NCBI RefSeq assembly: GCF_033100795.1
Contig: NZ_JAWLVI010000004.1
Span: forward strand, 272,037 to 336,036
Source of the DNA: Pseudothioclava sp033100795
GTDB lineage: Bacteria > Pseudomonadota > Alphaproteobacteria > Rhodobacterales > Rhodobacteraceae
DNA length: 64,000 nt
Direction of reading: 5' to 3'
Positions within the stretch are counted from its first letter, which is position 1, and each line of letters opens with the position of its first letter. The notes below the pieces were generated by a model. That model saw only the letters and a program-made list of their open reading frames with translations, had not been told where the DNA came from and searched no databases. Both the position numbers and the translations under genes were made by a program. This document shows, piece by piece, positions 44,467 through 52,858 of the stretch.

Positions 44467-45114
44467 CTACCCCGCCAGATGGCGCAGCCCGTGGGTAACA
44501 TCCGCGCGCAAGGCAAGACGCAATCCCGGCTCGTCCCCGGCCCGCAAAGCGGCCAGAATCATCCGGTGATGGCGGGGCGGCTCGTTGCGCGACACGCGAT
44601 TATACAGCGCGCGCATCGTCGGCCCAAGCTGGAGCCAGACCGTTTCGATCACCGCCAGCATCGCGGGCGCTTGGGCACGCAGGTAAAGCGTGCGGTGAAA
44701 TTCGAGGTTCGTGCGGATGTAGCCCACGGGGTCGTGCTTGGCGACGGCCTCGGCATTGGCTGTGTTGATCGTGCTCAGGCGGTCGATCAGCGCAAGGTGG
44801 GCGCGCGGAAGGGCGCGGGCGGCCAGTTCCGGCTCGATCAGAGCGCGCAGCGCCGCCAGTTCCTCGATCCGGTCGTTCGACAGTTCAGGCGTCGCCACCC
44901 GCCCCGAGGAGGACAGCATCAGCGCCCCCTCGGCCACAAGGCGGCGCAACGCCTCGCGCGCGGGGGTCATCGAGACGCCATACTGGTTGCCAAGGCCACG
45001 CAGCGTCAGCGCCTGACCCGGCAACAGTTCGCCATGCATGATCTGCTGACGCAGCGTGCGATAAAGCCTGTCATGGGCAGCACCCTCGATCGGGCGGGTT
45101 GTGATCGTTGTCAT
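44467..45114 (-). CDS. GntR-family regulator, FadR/FCD type
   Basis: A 215-residue regulator. The N-terminal winged helix HDRLYRTLRQQIMHGELLPGQALTLRGLGNQYGVSMTPAREALRRLVAEGAL is typical, and an FCD ligand-binding domain follows (LRALIEPELAARALPRAH, EFHRTLYLRAQAP, HHRMILAALRAGD) with metal-ligand-type His residues. Start is the ATG at 45114. A perfect palindrome at 45121-45134 lies seven bases upstream and looks like an autoregulatory operator. The regulated pathway is not evident, since no catabolic gene is adjacent. Confidence 0.9.
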   Translation of the reverse strand: MTTITTRPIEGAAHDRLYRTLRQQIMHGELLPGQALTLRGLGNQYGVSMTPAREALRRLVAEGALMLSSSGRVATPELSNDRIEELAALRALIEPELAARALPRAHLALIDRLSTINTANAEAVAKHDPVGYIRTNLEFHRTLYLRAQAPAMLAVIETVWLQLGPTMRALYNRVSRNEPPRHHRMILAALRAGDEPGLRLALRADVTHGLRHLAG

Positions 45115-45120
45115 AGGGTC

Positions 45121-45134
45121 TTTGTGATCACAAA
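45121..45134. promoter_or_regulatory. Perfect palindrome, candidate GntR operator
   Basis: TTTGTGATCACAAA is a 14-base perfect palindrome with the GT-N-AC layout of FadR-type GntR sites. It lies directly before the GntR start and 16 bases after the stop of the next minus-strand gene, so occupancy would block GntR transcription. It also resembles the core of a CRP site. Confidence 0.55.
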
Positions 45135-45149
45135 TCCCGCGCCCGTCAA

Positions 45150-45899
45150 TCAGGCACGAAACCGGATCGCATGAAGTCGCCCGCCCTCGCGCTTGAGCCA
45201 CGCCCGTTCGCGCGCATAATCGGGCCGCAGCCCCGCCACCACCGCCCAGAACGCGGGCGAGTGGTTCATCTCGCGCAGATGCGCCACCTCATGCGCCGCG
45301 ACATAGTCCAGCACCTCTGGCGGAGCCATCACCAGCCGCCAGTTATAGCTCAGCGCGCCGGTATGGCTGCACGAGCCCCACCGCGAACGGGTATCGCGCA
45401 AAGAGATCTTGCTGAACCGCGCACCCAGTTGCGCCGCATAGCGCTCGCTTGCCGCTTGCAGGCGTTGGCGTGCCGCCAGTTTAAGAAACGCCTCAAGGCT
45501 CGATCCAAGACGTGCAGAATCGCGCGGCACCAGAATCGCCCCGTCTTCGGCCCGCGCCGCGCGGACCGGCGCAGGCGTAATGATATGGTCGCGCCCCTCG
45601 AACCAAAGCGTCGCCCCATGCGCGACAAGCTCGGGCCGCACCATATCGGCCATCACCTTATCAAGCCACGCCACCTGCCCGCGCGCAAAATTCAGCCCCT
45701 CGCGCTCGGAGGCCCGCTGCGGCAGGGTCAGCGTCACGGCTCCATCCACCCGCGACACCCGCAAACTGAACCGCCGCGCCCGCAACGAACGGCGCAGCGT
45801 AATCGGAACCTCGGTTCCATCGGTCAGGGTCAAACGGGTCAGGACTTGTCCTTTCGGGGCAATTTTCGCATTTGTTCGGCAGGGAAGGCGCGGCTTCAC
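45150..45899 (-). CDS. YgjP/DUF45-type metallopeptidase
   Basis: A 249-residue M48-like metalloprotein of the YgjP (WLM-related) family. The zinc site is AAHEVAHLREMNHSPAFW: HExxH plus a third His seven residues on. RWGSCSHTGALSYNWRLVMAPPEVLDYVA before it is the family hallmark. It begins at a GTG at 45899. Substrates are unknown; some members have been proposed as nucleotide phosphatases. It is upstream of gntR and may share a transcript. Confidence 0.88.
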   Translation of the reverse strand: MKPRLPCRTNAKIAPKGQVLTRLTLTDGTEVPITLRRSLRARRFSLRVSRVDGAVTLTLPQRASEREGLNFARGQVAWLDKVMADMVRPELVAHGATLWFEGRDHIITPAPVRAARAEDGAILVPRDSARLGSSLEAFLKLAARQRLQAASERYAAQLGARFSKISLRDTRSRWGSCSHTGALSYNWRLVMAPPEVLDYVAAHEVAHLREMNHSPAFWAVVAGLRPDYARERAWLKREGGRLHAIRFRA

Positions 45900-45989
45900 T
45901 CAATTGAAGGCGAAAAGCCTTTGACACCCCGCAGTCATTATGGCAGTTGGCCTCGACTCTGACTTTTAGAGCGATGCTAGGAGATTTCC

Positions 45990-46313
45990 ATGCCGAAAGA
46001 GGAATGGGGCGTCAAGCGCCTCTGCCCGCATTGCGCCAGCCGGTTCTATGACCTGAACCAGGACCCGATGACCTGCCCGGTCTGCTCGAACAGCTTCTCC
46101 CTCGAGAGCCTGAACGACGGCCGCTCGCGGTCGCTTGTGTCGGATAAGGCGGAGATGAAAAACCAGGTCGAAGTTGACGATATCGACGACGAGGATCTGG
46201 ATGACGACGCGGGCGATGTGGATCTGGATGATGATCTGCTCGACGACGACGATGACGACAATGTCTCGCTCGACGAAATCGCGGATGTCGGCAAAGACGA
46301 CGACGACAACTGA
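45990..46313 (+). CDS. TIGR02300 family zinc-ribbon protein
   Basis: A 107-residue alphaproteobacterial protein. The N-terminal zinc ribbon has CPHC and CPVC pairs around the invariant FYDLNQDPMTC segment; the second half is a run of Asp/Glu of about 60 residues. Function unknown. AGGAG lies six bases before the ATG, and a strong terminator follows. It is divergent from the YgjP gene and closes the conserved block before tRNA-Ala. Confidence 0.92.
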   Translation: MPKEEWGVKRLCPHCASRFYDLNQDPMTCPVCSNSFSLESLNDGRSRSLVSDKAEMKNQVEVDDIDDEDLDDDAGDVDLDDDLLDDDDDDNVSLDEIADVGKDDDDN

Positions 46314-46333
46314 TCGTTACATGAGACCAGGAC

Positions 46334-46367
46334 AAAGGGCGCGGGCTTTCCGCGCCCTTTGTTTTTT
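46334..46367 (+). terminator. Terminator of the TIGR02300 gene
   Basis: AAAGGGCGCGG (46334-46344) pairs with CCGCGCCCTTT (46350-46360), followed by GTTTTTT. A textbook rho-independent terminator. Confidence 0.93.
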
Positions 46368-46544
46368 AGACGTCGTGCGCGCGTTTCGGCACGGACCCGC
46401 CTCGCATCACCAGGCAGCCCGGCATGGCAAATTTCACCCGCGAATATTTCGTCGGGAACTGGCAAACTTTCCACTTGCACCCATCCGGCGATCTGAATAT
46501 ACGCCTCCCCACAGACCGGGCATCGCTCGGATTTGACCTCCGGT

Positions 46545-47202
<658 letters not shown>

Positions 47203-48016
47203 GAGCTGTCAGACCAATGCGAACCAGTCTCCGTTTGCCAAATTAGCACCAGCCTTACCCCGCAAGAAGCCCGCGCCACTCGGCGAGAGCGGCGTGGCGG
47301 TTCAGCTTGAAATTTGATCTGGAGGAAAGGCTGCGCTCCGAGTTGAATAGGTTGTAGATGGAAGCATGGACGGCGGCGAATTTCTGCAGACTTCGTAGCC
47401 GTCGGAAGCGCAGCATCGCCCGTTCTCGCCTTCGGAACGGCAGGTGCGAATTCTCAGCACGATTATTCAACCAGCGGCCGGTTTCTTGGCGATCAGAATT
47501 GCCAATTTCCTTCAGCGCGGCCCCGTACGAACGCAATCGATCTGTGACAATCACTTCCGGACGACCATGCTTACGCATTGCTTTTCTGAGGAATTTCAAC
47601 GCCGCCTTCTTATCCCGGCGCTTTGTCACGTAGCTTTCCAGTATTTCGCCTTCGTGATCCACCGCTCGCCAGAGGTAGTGCCTTTCGCCGTTTATCTTCA
47701 CGAAAACCTCGTCGAGGTGCCAGCGCCAACGGCTCGACCGCATCCCCTCGATACGACGTTTCCGGATCTCTGCGGCGAACATCGGACCGAACCGGTGCCA
47801 CCAATATCGAACAGCTTCATGACTGACATCGATCCCCCGCTCATGCAGCAGGTCTTCGACATTTCTTAGCGACAAAGGAAACCTGACATAGAGCATCACC
47901 GCCAAGCGGATAATCTCGGGGCTGGTTTTGAAGTAACGGAAGGGGCTGCGTTGTGTCATGACAGGACGCTACGGAACCGCCCTGCCCCCCTCAACCCGGT
48001 TTCCTTTGACAATGCC
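47203..48016 (-). mobile_element. IS6-family insertion sequence
   Basis: About 814 bases around a 234-residue transposase. Proposed ends are GGAGCTGTCAGACC (47203-47216) and, on the minus strand, GGCATTGTCAAAGG (48016-48003). They match at 8 of 14 bases including GG and TGTCA, weaker than usual for IS6. The right end is well placed: it interrupts a Fic-like reading frame exactly there. No 8-base target duplication is seen (CTGTTCAG left, TCTTGACG right), so the element probably arrived by replicative fusion or lost a flank. Confidence 0.75.
47255..47959 (-). CDS. IS6-family transposase
   Basis: A 234-residue DDE transposase of the IS6/IS26 type. The helical N-terminus has LRNVEDLLHERGIDVSHEAVRYWWHRFGP. 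The catalytic residues fall in WHLDEVFVKINGERHYLWRAVD (Asp), VIVTDRLRSYGAAL (Asp) and NNRAENSHLPFRRRERAM (Glu with the downstream Arg). It is full length with no frameshift, so it may be active. It lies between the recombinase remnant and the Fic remnant. Confidence 0.94.
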   Translation of the reverse strand: MTQRSPFRYFKTSPEIIRLAVMLYVRFPLSLRNVEDLLHERGIDVSHEAVRYWWHRFGPMFAAEIRKRRIEGMRSSRWRWHLDEVFVKINGERHYLWRAVDHEGEILESYVTKRRDKKAALKFLRKAMRKHGRPEVIVTDRLRSYGAALKEIGNSDRQETGRWLNNRAENSHLPFRRRERAMLRFRRLRSLQKFAAVHASIYNLFNSERSLSSRSNFKLNRHAALAEWRGLLAG

Positions 48017-48194
48017 TCTTGACGACATCCTGGGTCAGCGTCTGAAGGACCGCCTCTTCGCGCAGCTTGAAGCCCAGCGCTTCCATCCGGCCGATCAGTC
48101 GCCCCTGGTCGTGACGCACGGCAGCTAGGGGCGCGGCGATGCTGCCATCCTGCCAGGTCAGCCTTGGCCAGTCTGGTTGCTCCCAGATGTACAT
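48017..48194 (-). pseudogene. Truncated Fic-family gene, N-terminal 59 codons
   Basis: The frame from ATG 48194 encodes MYIWEQPDWPRLTWQ, then AVRHDQGRLIGRMEALGF and LREEAVLQTLTQDVVK. This is the DUF4172 N-terminal domain that precedes Fic domains, in which LTQDVVK is normally followed by the inhibitory S/T-x-I-E-G helix. The frame is cut right there by the IS6 end, so the whole Fic catalytic domain (HPFxDGNGR) is gone. Repeats of TTCTCCGC lie upstream. Confidence 0.75.
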
Positions 48195-48196
48195 CA

Positions 48197-48297
48197 TATT
48201 CTCCGCGCTAGGTGCGGCGATTGTGGGCTGCATTCTCCGCATATGCAAGACTAAGCGACGCAGAACTTGCGGAGAATATGGACGCTAATCTCCGCAT
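48197..48297. promoter_or_regulatory. Repeated TTCTCCGC boxes upstream of the Fic remnant
   Basis: Four copies of a similar box: TTCTCCGC at about 48199, ATTCTCCGCA at 48232-48241, its inverted copy TGCGGAGAAT at 48268-48277, and ATCTCCGCAT at about 48288. The middle pair forms a 10-base perfect inverted repeat with 26 bases between. This is the layout of an operator array for the lost Fic gene's promoter; who binds it is unknown. Confidence 0.5.
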
Positions 48298-48409
48298 GAG
48301 CTTGATAAGTCGGGGACCTGACGCCAGGCGCGGCCATTGGCCCGTCGCGCTGCAACGACTTCTCTCGGCCCAAAGCGGACGTTCAGGTAAATAAAACCGC
48401 CGGTCGCGC

Positions 48410-49072
48410 TCAGGCTTGCCCGGCTATGCGAGCAACTCCCTTTGCATGGTCCGGCGTATCGGCACCATCCTTGTTGCGTGGGTCGGCGATGGGAGCACCC
48501 AGCGTGACAGATGCGGGCAAGACACCGGCCCAGATCGGCAGATCGTAGTCGTCGGGTTCGTCCGTGGGCGGGCCAGATCGGATCTTGGCGCTGCCTTCGG
48601 TGATGGGCAGCGAGAGGATCGTTGTAGCCTTCACCTCCTGCGGCAACATCGGACGCAAGAGCGCGCTGCGGCCCGGCCAGAGGCCCTCGATCATCGCGGT
48701 GAGGTGCGCGGCCTTTTCCTCCTCTGGCACCACCTCGGCAATGCCGAACAGCGTGACGGAGCGCGTATTGACCGAATGGTTGAAGCCGGAACGGGCGAGG
48801 ACGAAGCCGTCGAGGATCGTCACGTTCATACAGACATCCTGCCCCTTCCCTGCGCACAGGGCGTGGCTGGCGGAAGAGCCGTGCCAGTAGACCCGATCCC
48901 CCTCGCGCCATTGCAGCGTCGGGGTGAGGTAGGGCTTGCCGTCGCGGACGTAGGCCACGGTGCAGAGCGGTTGGGCATCGAGGATGGCGTGGATGGTGGC
49001 GACGTCGAACCTGCCGAGGTCATGCATACGGCGGAGGCGGCTGCGGTCGGTCAGGGGGAGAGTTTCGGTCAT
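48410..49072 (-). CDS. Pyridoxamine-5'-phosphate-oxidase-fold FMN-binding protein
   Basis: A 220-residue split-barrel flavin protein. The N-terminal half has IHAILDAQPLCTVAYVRDGKPYLTPTLQW and VYWHGSSASHAL, then CMNVTILDGFVLARSGFNHSVNTRSVTLFGIAEVV, the FMN-site strand. Relatives include nitroimidazole-resistance and PNPOx-like proteins. Start is the ATG at 49072 with GGAG upstream; an upstream in-frame codon at 49090 is possible. It is the last gene of a four-gene minus-strand operon starting with an XRE-cupin regulator. Confidence 0.85.
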   Translation of the reverse strand: MTETLPLTDRSRLRRMHDLGRFDVATIHAILDAQPLCTVAYVRDGKPYLTPTLQWREGDRVYWHGSSASHALCAGKGQDVCMNVTILDGFVLARSGFNHSVNTRSVTLFGIAEVVPEEEKAAHLTAMIEGLWPGRSALLRPMLPQEVKATTILSLPITEGSAKIRSGPPTDEPDDYDLPIWAGVLPASVTLGAPIADPRNKDGADTPDHAKGVARIAGQA

Positions 49073-49086
49073 CTTCAGCGCTCCGG

Positions 49087-50271
49087 TCACAGGCAGCGGG
49101 CCAGATCGGCGCAGATGTCGTCGGGGTGTTCCAGCCCGACCGACAGGCGGAAGATGCCCCGCCCCGTAAGCGCACGGAACCGCGCCTCGGCCTCGGGAGG
49201 GTGCTGATAGGTCGATTGCAGGATGTCGTCAGTGCCGATCCAGTAGATCAGGCTGCGGAGATGGCCGAGCGAGACGGCGAAATGCACGTGTTGCAGGTCG
49301 CTCACCATCCGGCGGGCGATCTCGGACCCGTCTTGATGCGTCTGGAAGGCAATCATGCCGGAGAAGTTCGCCATCTGCCTGCGGGCAAGGTCGTGCTGGG
49401 GGTGCGAGGGCAGGCCGGGGTAGAACACGCGGGACACGGCAGGGTGCAACTCGAGCCATTTTGCGACCACCATTGCGTTGTATTGATGGGCACGCATCCG
49501 GATCGGCAATGTCTCGGCTCCGCGCATGATGAGCCAGGCGTTGAAGGGCGACAGGACGCCGCCGAAATGCACCGCAGCTTCGAGGTTCAGCGCATCGAGA
49601 TCGGCCTTGCGACCCAGCACAGCGCCGCCCATCGCATCACCATGGCCCGAGATGTATTTGGTCAGCGAGTGCACCACGAAATCCGCGCCGAGCGCCAACG
49701 GCCGTGTGCCGATGGGCGAGGCGAAGGTGCCATCGACAACCACATCGCGCAGGCCACGCGCATGGGCAAGATCGGCAAGAAGCGCGATATCGGCGAGTTG
49801 GAGCGTCGGATTGCAGGGCGTCTCGAGCCAGAGCATGCGGGTCGCGGGGGTGATCGCGGCGGCGACCGCGTCCGCATCGGTCGTGTCCACGAAGCTCGTA
49901 TTGATGCCGAAGCGCGGCAGGCTGTTGCGGATGAACTCTGCCGTGCCGGAATAGGCGTTTTCCGGGAAGATCGCATGATCGCCCGCGCTGAGACGCCCCA
50001 TGATCACCGCATGGGTCGCAGCGATACCCGAGGCGAAGCAGCGTGCATCCTCGGCCCCTTCCAGTGCTGCGAGTTTCTCTTCGAGCTGCCGCACCGTCGG
50101 ATTGCCCGAGCGGGCATAGATGTATCCTGCGCTCTCGTCCTCGTCCAAGGCCGAGAAGCCGGTCAGTTCGCGGGGCAGGAAGGTCGCGGACATGACGAGG
50201 TTCGGGGAGGAAGCGCGGGTCGTCGGGTCCACCGCTTCGCCAGCGTGGACAGCCATGGTTTCGATCTTCAT
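49087..50271 (-). CDS. Cys/Met-metabolism PLP enzyme, cystathionine synthase/lyase type
   Basis: A 394-residue fold-type I enzyme. PLP Lys205 lies in SLTKYISGHGDAMGG; YARSGNPTVRQLEEKLAALEG and WLETPCNPTLQLADI are the gamma-synthase/lyase signatures, and SVGLEHPDDICADLARCL ends the protein. It would cleave or exchange the gamma-substituent of a sulfur amino acid. It overlaps the PaiB-like stop by 4 bases and is followed 14 bases later by the FMN protein, so all are co-expressed. Confidence 0.92.
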   Translation of the reverse strand: MKIETMAVHAGEAVDPTTRASSPNLVMSATFLPRELTGFSALDEDESAGYIYARSGNPTVRQLEEKLAALEGAEDARCFASGIAATHAVIMGRLSAGDHAIFPENAYSGTAEFIRNSLPRFGINTSFVDTTDADAVAAAITPATRMLWLETPCNPTLQLADIALLADLAHARGLRDVVVDGTFASPIGTRPLALGADFVVHSLTKYISGHGDAMGGAVLGRKADLDALNLEAAVHFGGVLSPFNAWLIMRGAETLPIRMRAHQYNAMVVAKWLELHPAVSRVFYPGLPSHPQHDLARRQMANFSGMIAFQTHQDGSEIARRMVSDLQHVHFAVSLGHLRSLIYWIGTDDILQSTYQHPPEAEARFRALTGRGIFRLSVGLEHPDDICADLARCL

Positions 50272-50903
50272 GCCCCTTCTCCGATCCTGCCGTAGCGCCG
50301 GACGAGCGCTGCCATTTCCGGATGCGCCTCGGCCAGTCCTGCGGCCACCCCCTTGCGATCACCTTCGGGCCGGTTCTGGCTGACCTTCCACTTGCCTTCG
50401 AGGCGCTGGATGTCGATCTCGATCCCGACGATGCCCCGCAGCTGCGCCTCGATATAGGTGCGCGGCGCGTCGGAGACGTGCCAGGGCTCGGGCCTGTCGG
50501 CCTCGTGCCGGTCGGTCAGCGCGGAAATCTGCGTGTCGAGCCACTCGGTATCCGCCCGCACCCGCGCCGTGCCGCGCGCCTGAACCATCGCATAGTTCCA
50601 GGTCGGCACGACCTTCCCAGTCTCGCGTTTTGTCTCGTAGAAGGCGGGCGTCACGTAATTCAGCGGGCCTTGGAAGACGACCAGCACCTCCGCCCCGTCG
50701 AGCTCGCGCCACTGCGAGTTGGCGCGGGCAATATGGGCCTGCAACCGGCCGAACGGTCCGATGGAGCGTTGCAGCAGGAACGGCAAGCCATTCGCCTGAA
50801 GGCCTTCGCGGTCGTGCGAGATCAACAGGCCGAAGGGGTGGGTTTCGATCAGGTCGTGCTGGACGTCGAGACGGTCCTCGCGGTGCTGTTCGGGTTGATA
50901 CAT
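50268..50903 (-). CDS. PaiB-like FMN-binding transcriptional regulator
   Basis: A 211-residue protein of the PaiB (FMN-binding negative regulator) family: MYQPEQHREDRLDVQHDLIETHPFGLLI at the N-terminus, LNYVTPAFYETKRETGKVVPTWNYAMVQARG in the middle (family hallmark), and a C-terminal EIDIQRLEGKWKVSQNRPEGDR. The split-barrel fold resembles the FMN protein encoded two genes further on. PaiB in Bacillus represses degradative enzymes; direct DNA binding is not evident here. It follows the XRE-cupin stop by six bases. Confidence 0.9.
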   Translation of the reverse strand: MYQPEQHREDRLDVQHDLIETHPFGLLISHDREGLQANGLPFLLQRSIGPFGRLQAHIARANSQWRELDGAEVLVVFQGPLNYVTPAFYETKRETGKVVPTWNYAMVQARGTARVRADTEWLDTQISALTDRHEADRPEPWHVSDAPRTYIEAQLRGIVGIEIDIQRLEGKWKVSQNRPEGDRKGVAAGLAEAHPEMAALVRRYGRIGEGA

Positions 50904-50909
50904 CGAGGG

Positions 50910-51527
50910 CTACTCCGCAGCGGGTTCGTGGACGGTCATTGTGAAGCGCAACGGCTCCTTGCCGGGGTTGGCGTAGGCGTGTGGCCTGTCGGTCAGCGCG
51001 ATGGCCGATCCTCCCGCCGAGACCAGATGGGTCGCCCCATCCACGGTCAGTGCCAGCGTGCCGTCGGTCACATGGATCAGCTCCCGCGTTCCGGCCCCAT
51101 GCACGGCCGCCTCGAAGCTCTCGCCGGGCATCAAGACCCAGTCCCAGATCTCGAGCATGTCGGGACCTTGCGTCCCCGCAAGCAGTGTTGCGGTGCCGCC
51201 GGATGGGCCCGTCCAGAGTTGCCGAGCATCGTCACGGCCAAGGACTGTCACGGCCTGAGCGGTCGCCTCGGTCGGTGCCACGAGGTCAGCCACCGAAACA
51301 TCCAGCGCCGCGGCAAGGCGGCAAAGCGTCGAGATGCTCGGATTGCCGCGCTGCTGTTCGATCTGGACCAGCGTGCCTTTGGCGACGCCGGCCTTCTGGG
51401 AGAGAGCGTCGAAGGACAGGCTTTTCGCTTTGCGAAGTTCGAAGATACGCGCGGCGACCGTGGCGGCGAGGACCGCTTCCTGTTCGTCTGCGCGGGGGGG
51501 GCTGGGTGGGCGTGCTATTTCGGTCAT
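50910..51527 (-). CDS. XRE-family regulator with C-terminal cupin
   Basis: A 205-residue regulator. An N-terminal HTH (LRKAKSLSFDALSQKAGVAKGTLVQIEQQRGNPSISTLCRLAAALDVSVADL) is joined to a cupin sensor domain (WDWVLMPGESFEAAVHGAGTRELIHVTDGTLALTVDGATHLV). It is the first gene of the minus-strand operon and is divergent from the B3/B4 gene at 51693. This architecture commonly controls amino-acid or polyamine genes; the effector is unknown. Start is the ATG at 51527; the frame continues upstream through the duplicated stretch but that is not coding. Confidence 0.9.
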   Translation of the reverse strand: MTEIARPPSPPRADEQEAVLAATVAARIFELRKAKSLSFDALSQKAGVAKGTLVQIEQQRGNPSISTLCRLAAALDVSVADLVAPTEATAQAVTVLGRDDARQLWTGPSGGTATLLAGTQGPDMLEIWDWVLMPGESFEAAVHGAGTRELIHVTDGTLALTVDGATHLVSAGGSAIALTDRPHAYANPGKEPLRFTMTVHEPAAE

Positions 51528-51616
51528 TATGATGTGATACTTCCCTTCAAAGTCCACAGTCAACGACCATCTCGGTTCACTTTGTTGACACGTAGCGCGT
51601 CGCATGCGACGAAGTC

Positions 51617-51717
51617 CCCCGCCCAACGGACCGAGGACCACATGACACTCCACCCCATCATCGACGNCCCCGCCCAACGGACCGAGGACCACATGACACT
51701 CCACCCCATCATCGACG
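51617..51717. repeat. 50-base exact direct duplication around a single N
   Basis: Positions 51617-51666 and 51668-51717 are identical, with an N at 51667. This is the pattern left when two contigs with overlapping ends are joined without merging. The true sequence probably has one copy. It affects the promoter between the XRE-cupin and B3/B4 genes, and duplicates the B3/B4 start codon. Confidence 0.85.
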
Positions 51718-52406
51718 CCGAGATCTTCGCCCTGCGTCCGGATTTCATGGCCCTCAGCATCCATGTGAGCGGAGGACGCAACGGCCCGAGCGATGCCACC
51801 AGCGAGGCCCTGCTGGCCGAGGCGCTGCTGTCCCTCGACGCTTTTCCTTGGGCCGAGGCGCATCTGGACGCATGGCGCGATGCCTACCGCGCCTTCGGGG
51901 CGAAACCGAAGAAAACGCCGTGCTCGGCCGAAGCCCTTCGCAAGCGCGCCGTGAAGGATGGCGCGATGCGCCCGCTCAACGCGGTCGTCGATCTCTACAA
52001 CGCCGTCAGCCTACGCTTCGCTATTCCCGTTGGCGGAGAGGACGCCACCACCTACGCGGGCCTACCGCGCCTATGTCTCGCCAGGGGAAACGAACCCTTC
52101 CATACGACGGCCGAAGGCCAGCCCGTGATCGAAGCACCCGAGGCGGCCGAGGTCATCTGGCGCGACGACCTCGGCGTCACCTGCCGTCGTTGGAATTGGC
52201 GACAGGGTCCGCGCACACAGATCACCGAAGCGAGCCAGGACATGTGGTTCGTTCTGGAACGGCTCGACCCGATGCCAGTGGAGGCTTTGCTGGATGCGGG
52301 CCGGATGCTGGTGGATGGCTTGCGGAGGATTGCACCGGAATTGGCGCTGTCGGTCCAAATGTTCGATGCCGCAAGCCCGCGCGGCGAGCCACTTGCAGGG
52401 ATGTGA
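51693..52406 (+). CDS. B3/B4-domain protein (tRNA-synthetase-beta-like editing fold)
   Basis: A 237-residue protein resembling the B3/B4 domain of phenylalanyl-tRNA synthetase beta. AWRDAYRAFGAKPKKTPCSAEALRKR and PLNAVVDLYNAVSLRFAIPVGGED are diagnostic of the stand-alone family, and the middle has DDLGVTCRRWNWRQGPRTQIT. Stand-alone members may edit or hydrolyse mischarged or free amino-acid derivatives. The start ATG occurs twice because of the 50-base duplication (51642 and 51693). It is divergent from the XRE-cupin operon, which may control it. Confidence 0.85.
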   Translation: MTLHPIIDAEIFALRPDFMALSIHVSGGRNGPSDATSEALLAEALLSLDAFPWAEAHLDAWRDAYRAFGAKPKKTPCSAEALRKRAVKDGAMRPLNAVVDLYNAVSLRFAIPVGGEDATTYAGLPRLCLARGNEPFHTTAEGQPVIEAPEAAEVIWRDDLGVTCRRWNWRQGPRTQITEASQDMWFVLERLDPMPVEALLDAGRMLVDGLRRIAPELALSVQMFDAASPRGEPLAGM

Positions 52407-52458
52407 CGGCCTGGCATCCGGCAAGAACGAAGTAACATCGACTGTCTGCTATCCGCCC

Positions 52459-52704
52459 CTACCTGCACGCCAGCGCCTGATCGCGCAACACGGCGTAGTC
52501 GCCCAGCATCCTGACGATGACGGCCCCTTCCGGCAGTGCTTCGACCTCGTCGGCCGCCTGTGCTTGATCCGCGGCCGTGTAGTCGACGACAGGCGGACAT
52601 GGCGCACGGGCATCAGAACCTGCCATCGCGCAGCCGGTCAGCCAGAGCATCACGATTAGCAGGGCGGCGGGCGGCGGCGTCGAGCATCTGGCGGTGGATG
52701 GCAT
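52459..52704 (-). CDS. Small lipoprotein, candidate outer spanin (Rz1-like)
   Basis: An 81-residue protein. The signal MPSTARCSTPPPAALLIVMLWLTGC has lipobox LTGC, so Cys25 would be lipidated; PCPPVV and a short charged body follow. Its first 92 bases overlap, in another frame, the end of a small membrane protein gene (52613-52858). An inner-membrane coiled-coil protein overlapped by a lipoprotein is the arrangement of phage spanin genes Rz/Rz1. The peptidase remnant next to it supports a phage lysis cassette. Confidence 0.6.
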   Translation of the reverse strand: MPSTARCSTPPPAALLIVMLWLTGCAMAGSDARAPCPPVVDYTAADQAQAADEVEALPEGAVIVRMLGDYAVLRDQALACR

Positions 52705-52858
52705 CGTTTCTCTCTCGGGCTTCAAGTCGTTCGGCCGCGCGCTCGGCGCGTTCACCGGCGCGGCGCAGGTTCAGGAGGAACAGCAGGATCGCTGCCGCGG
52801 TGAGGATCAGGCCCAGCGCCTTCCGCGCCGGGCCATGGGCGAGGAGCCAAAGGGTCAC
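52613..52858 (-). CDS. Small membrane protein with coiled coil, candidate inner spanin (Rz-like)
   Basis: An 81-residue protein starting at a GTG at 52858 that overlaps the peptidase stop (GTGA). An N-terminal transmembrane helix (ALGLILTAAAILLFLLNL) is followed by a charged coiled coil (RRAGERAERAAERLEARERNDAIHRQ). This is the expected topology of an inner-membrane spanin. The lipoprotein gene 52459-52704 begins inside it in another frame. It is translated together with the M15 peptidase remnant. Confidence 0.6.
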   Translation of the reverse strand: MTLWLLAHGPARKALGLILTAAAILLFLLNLRRAGERAERAAERLEARERNDAIHRQMLDAAARRPANRDALADRLRDGRF

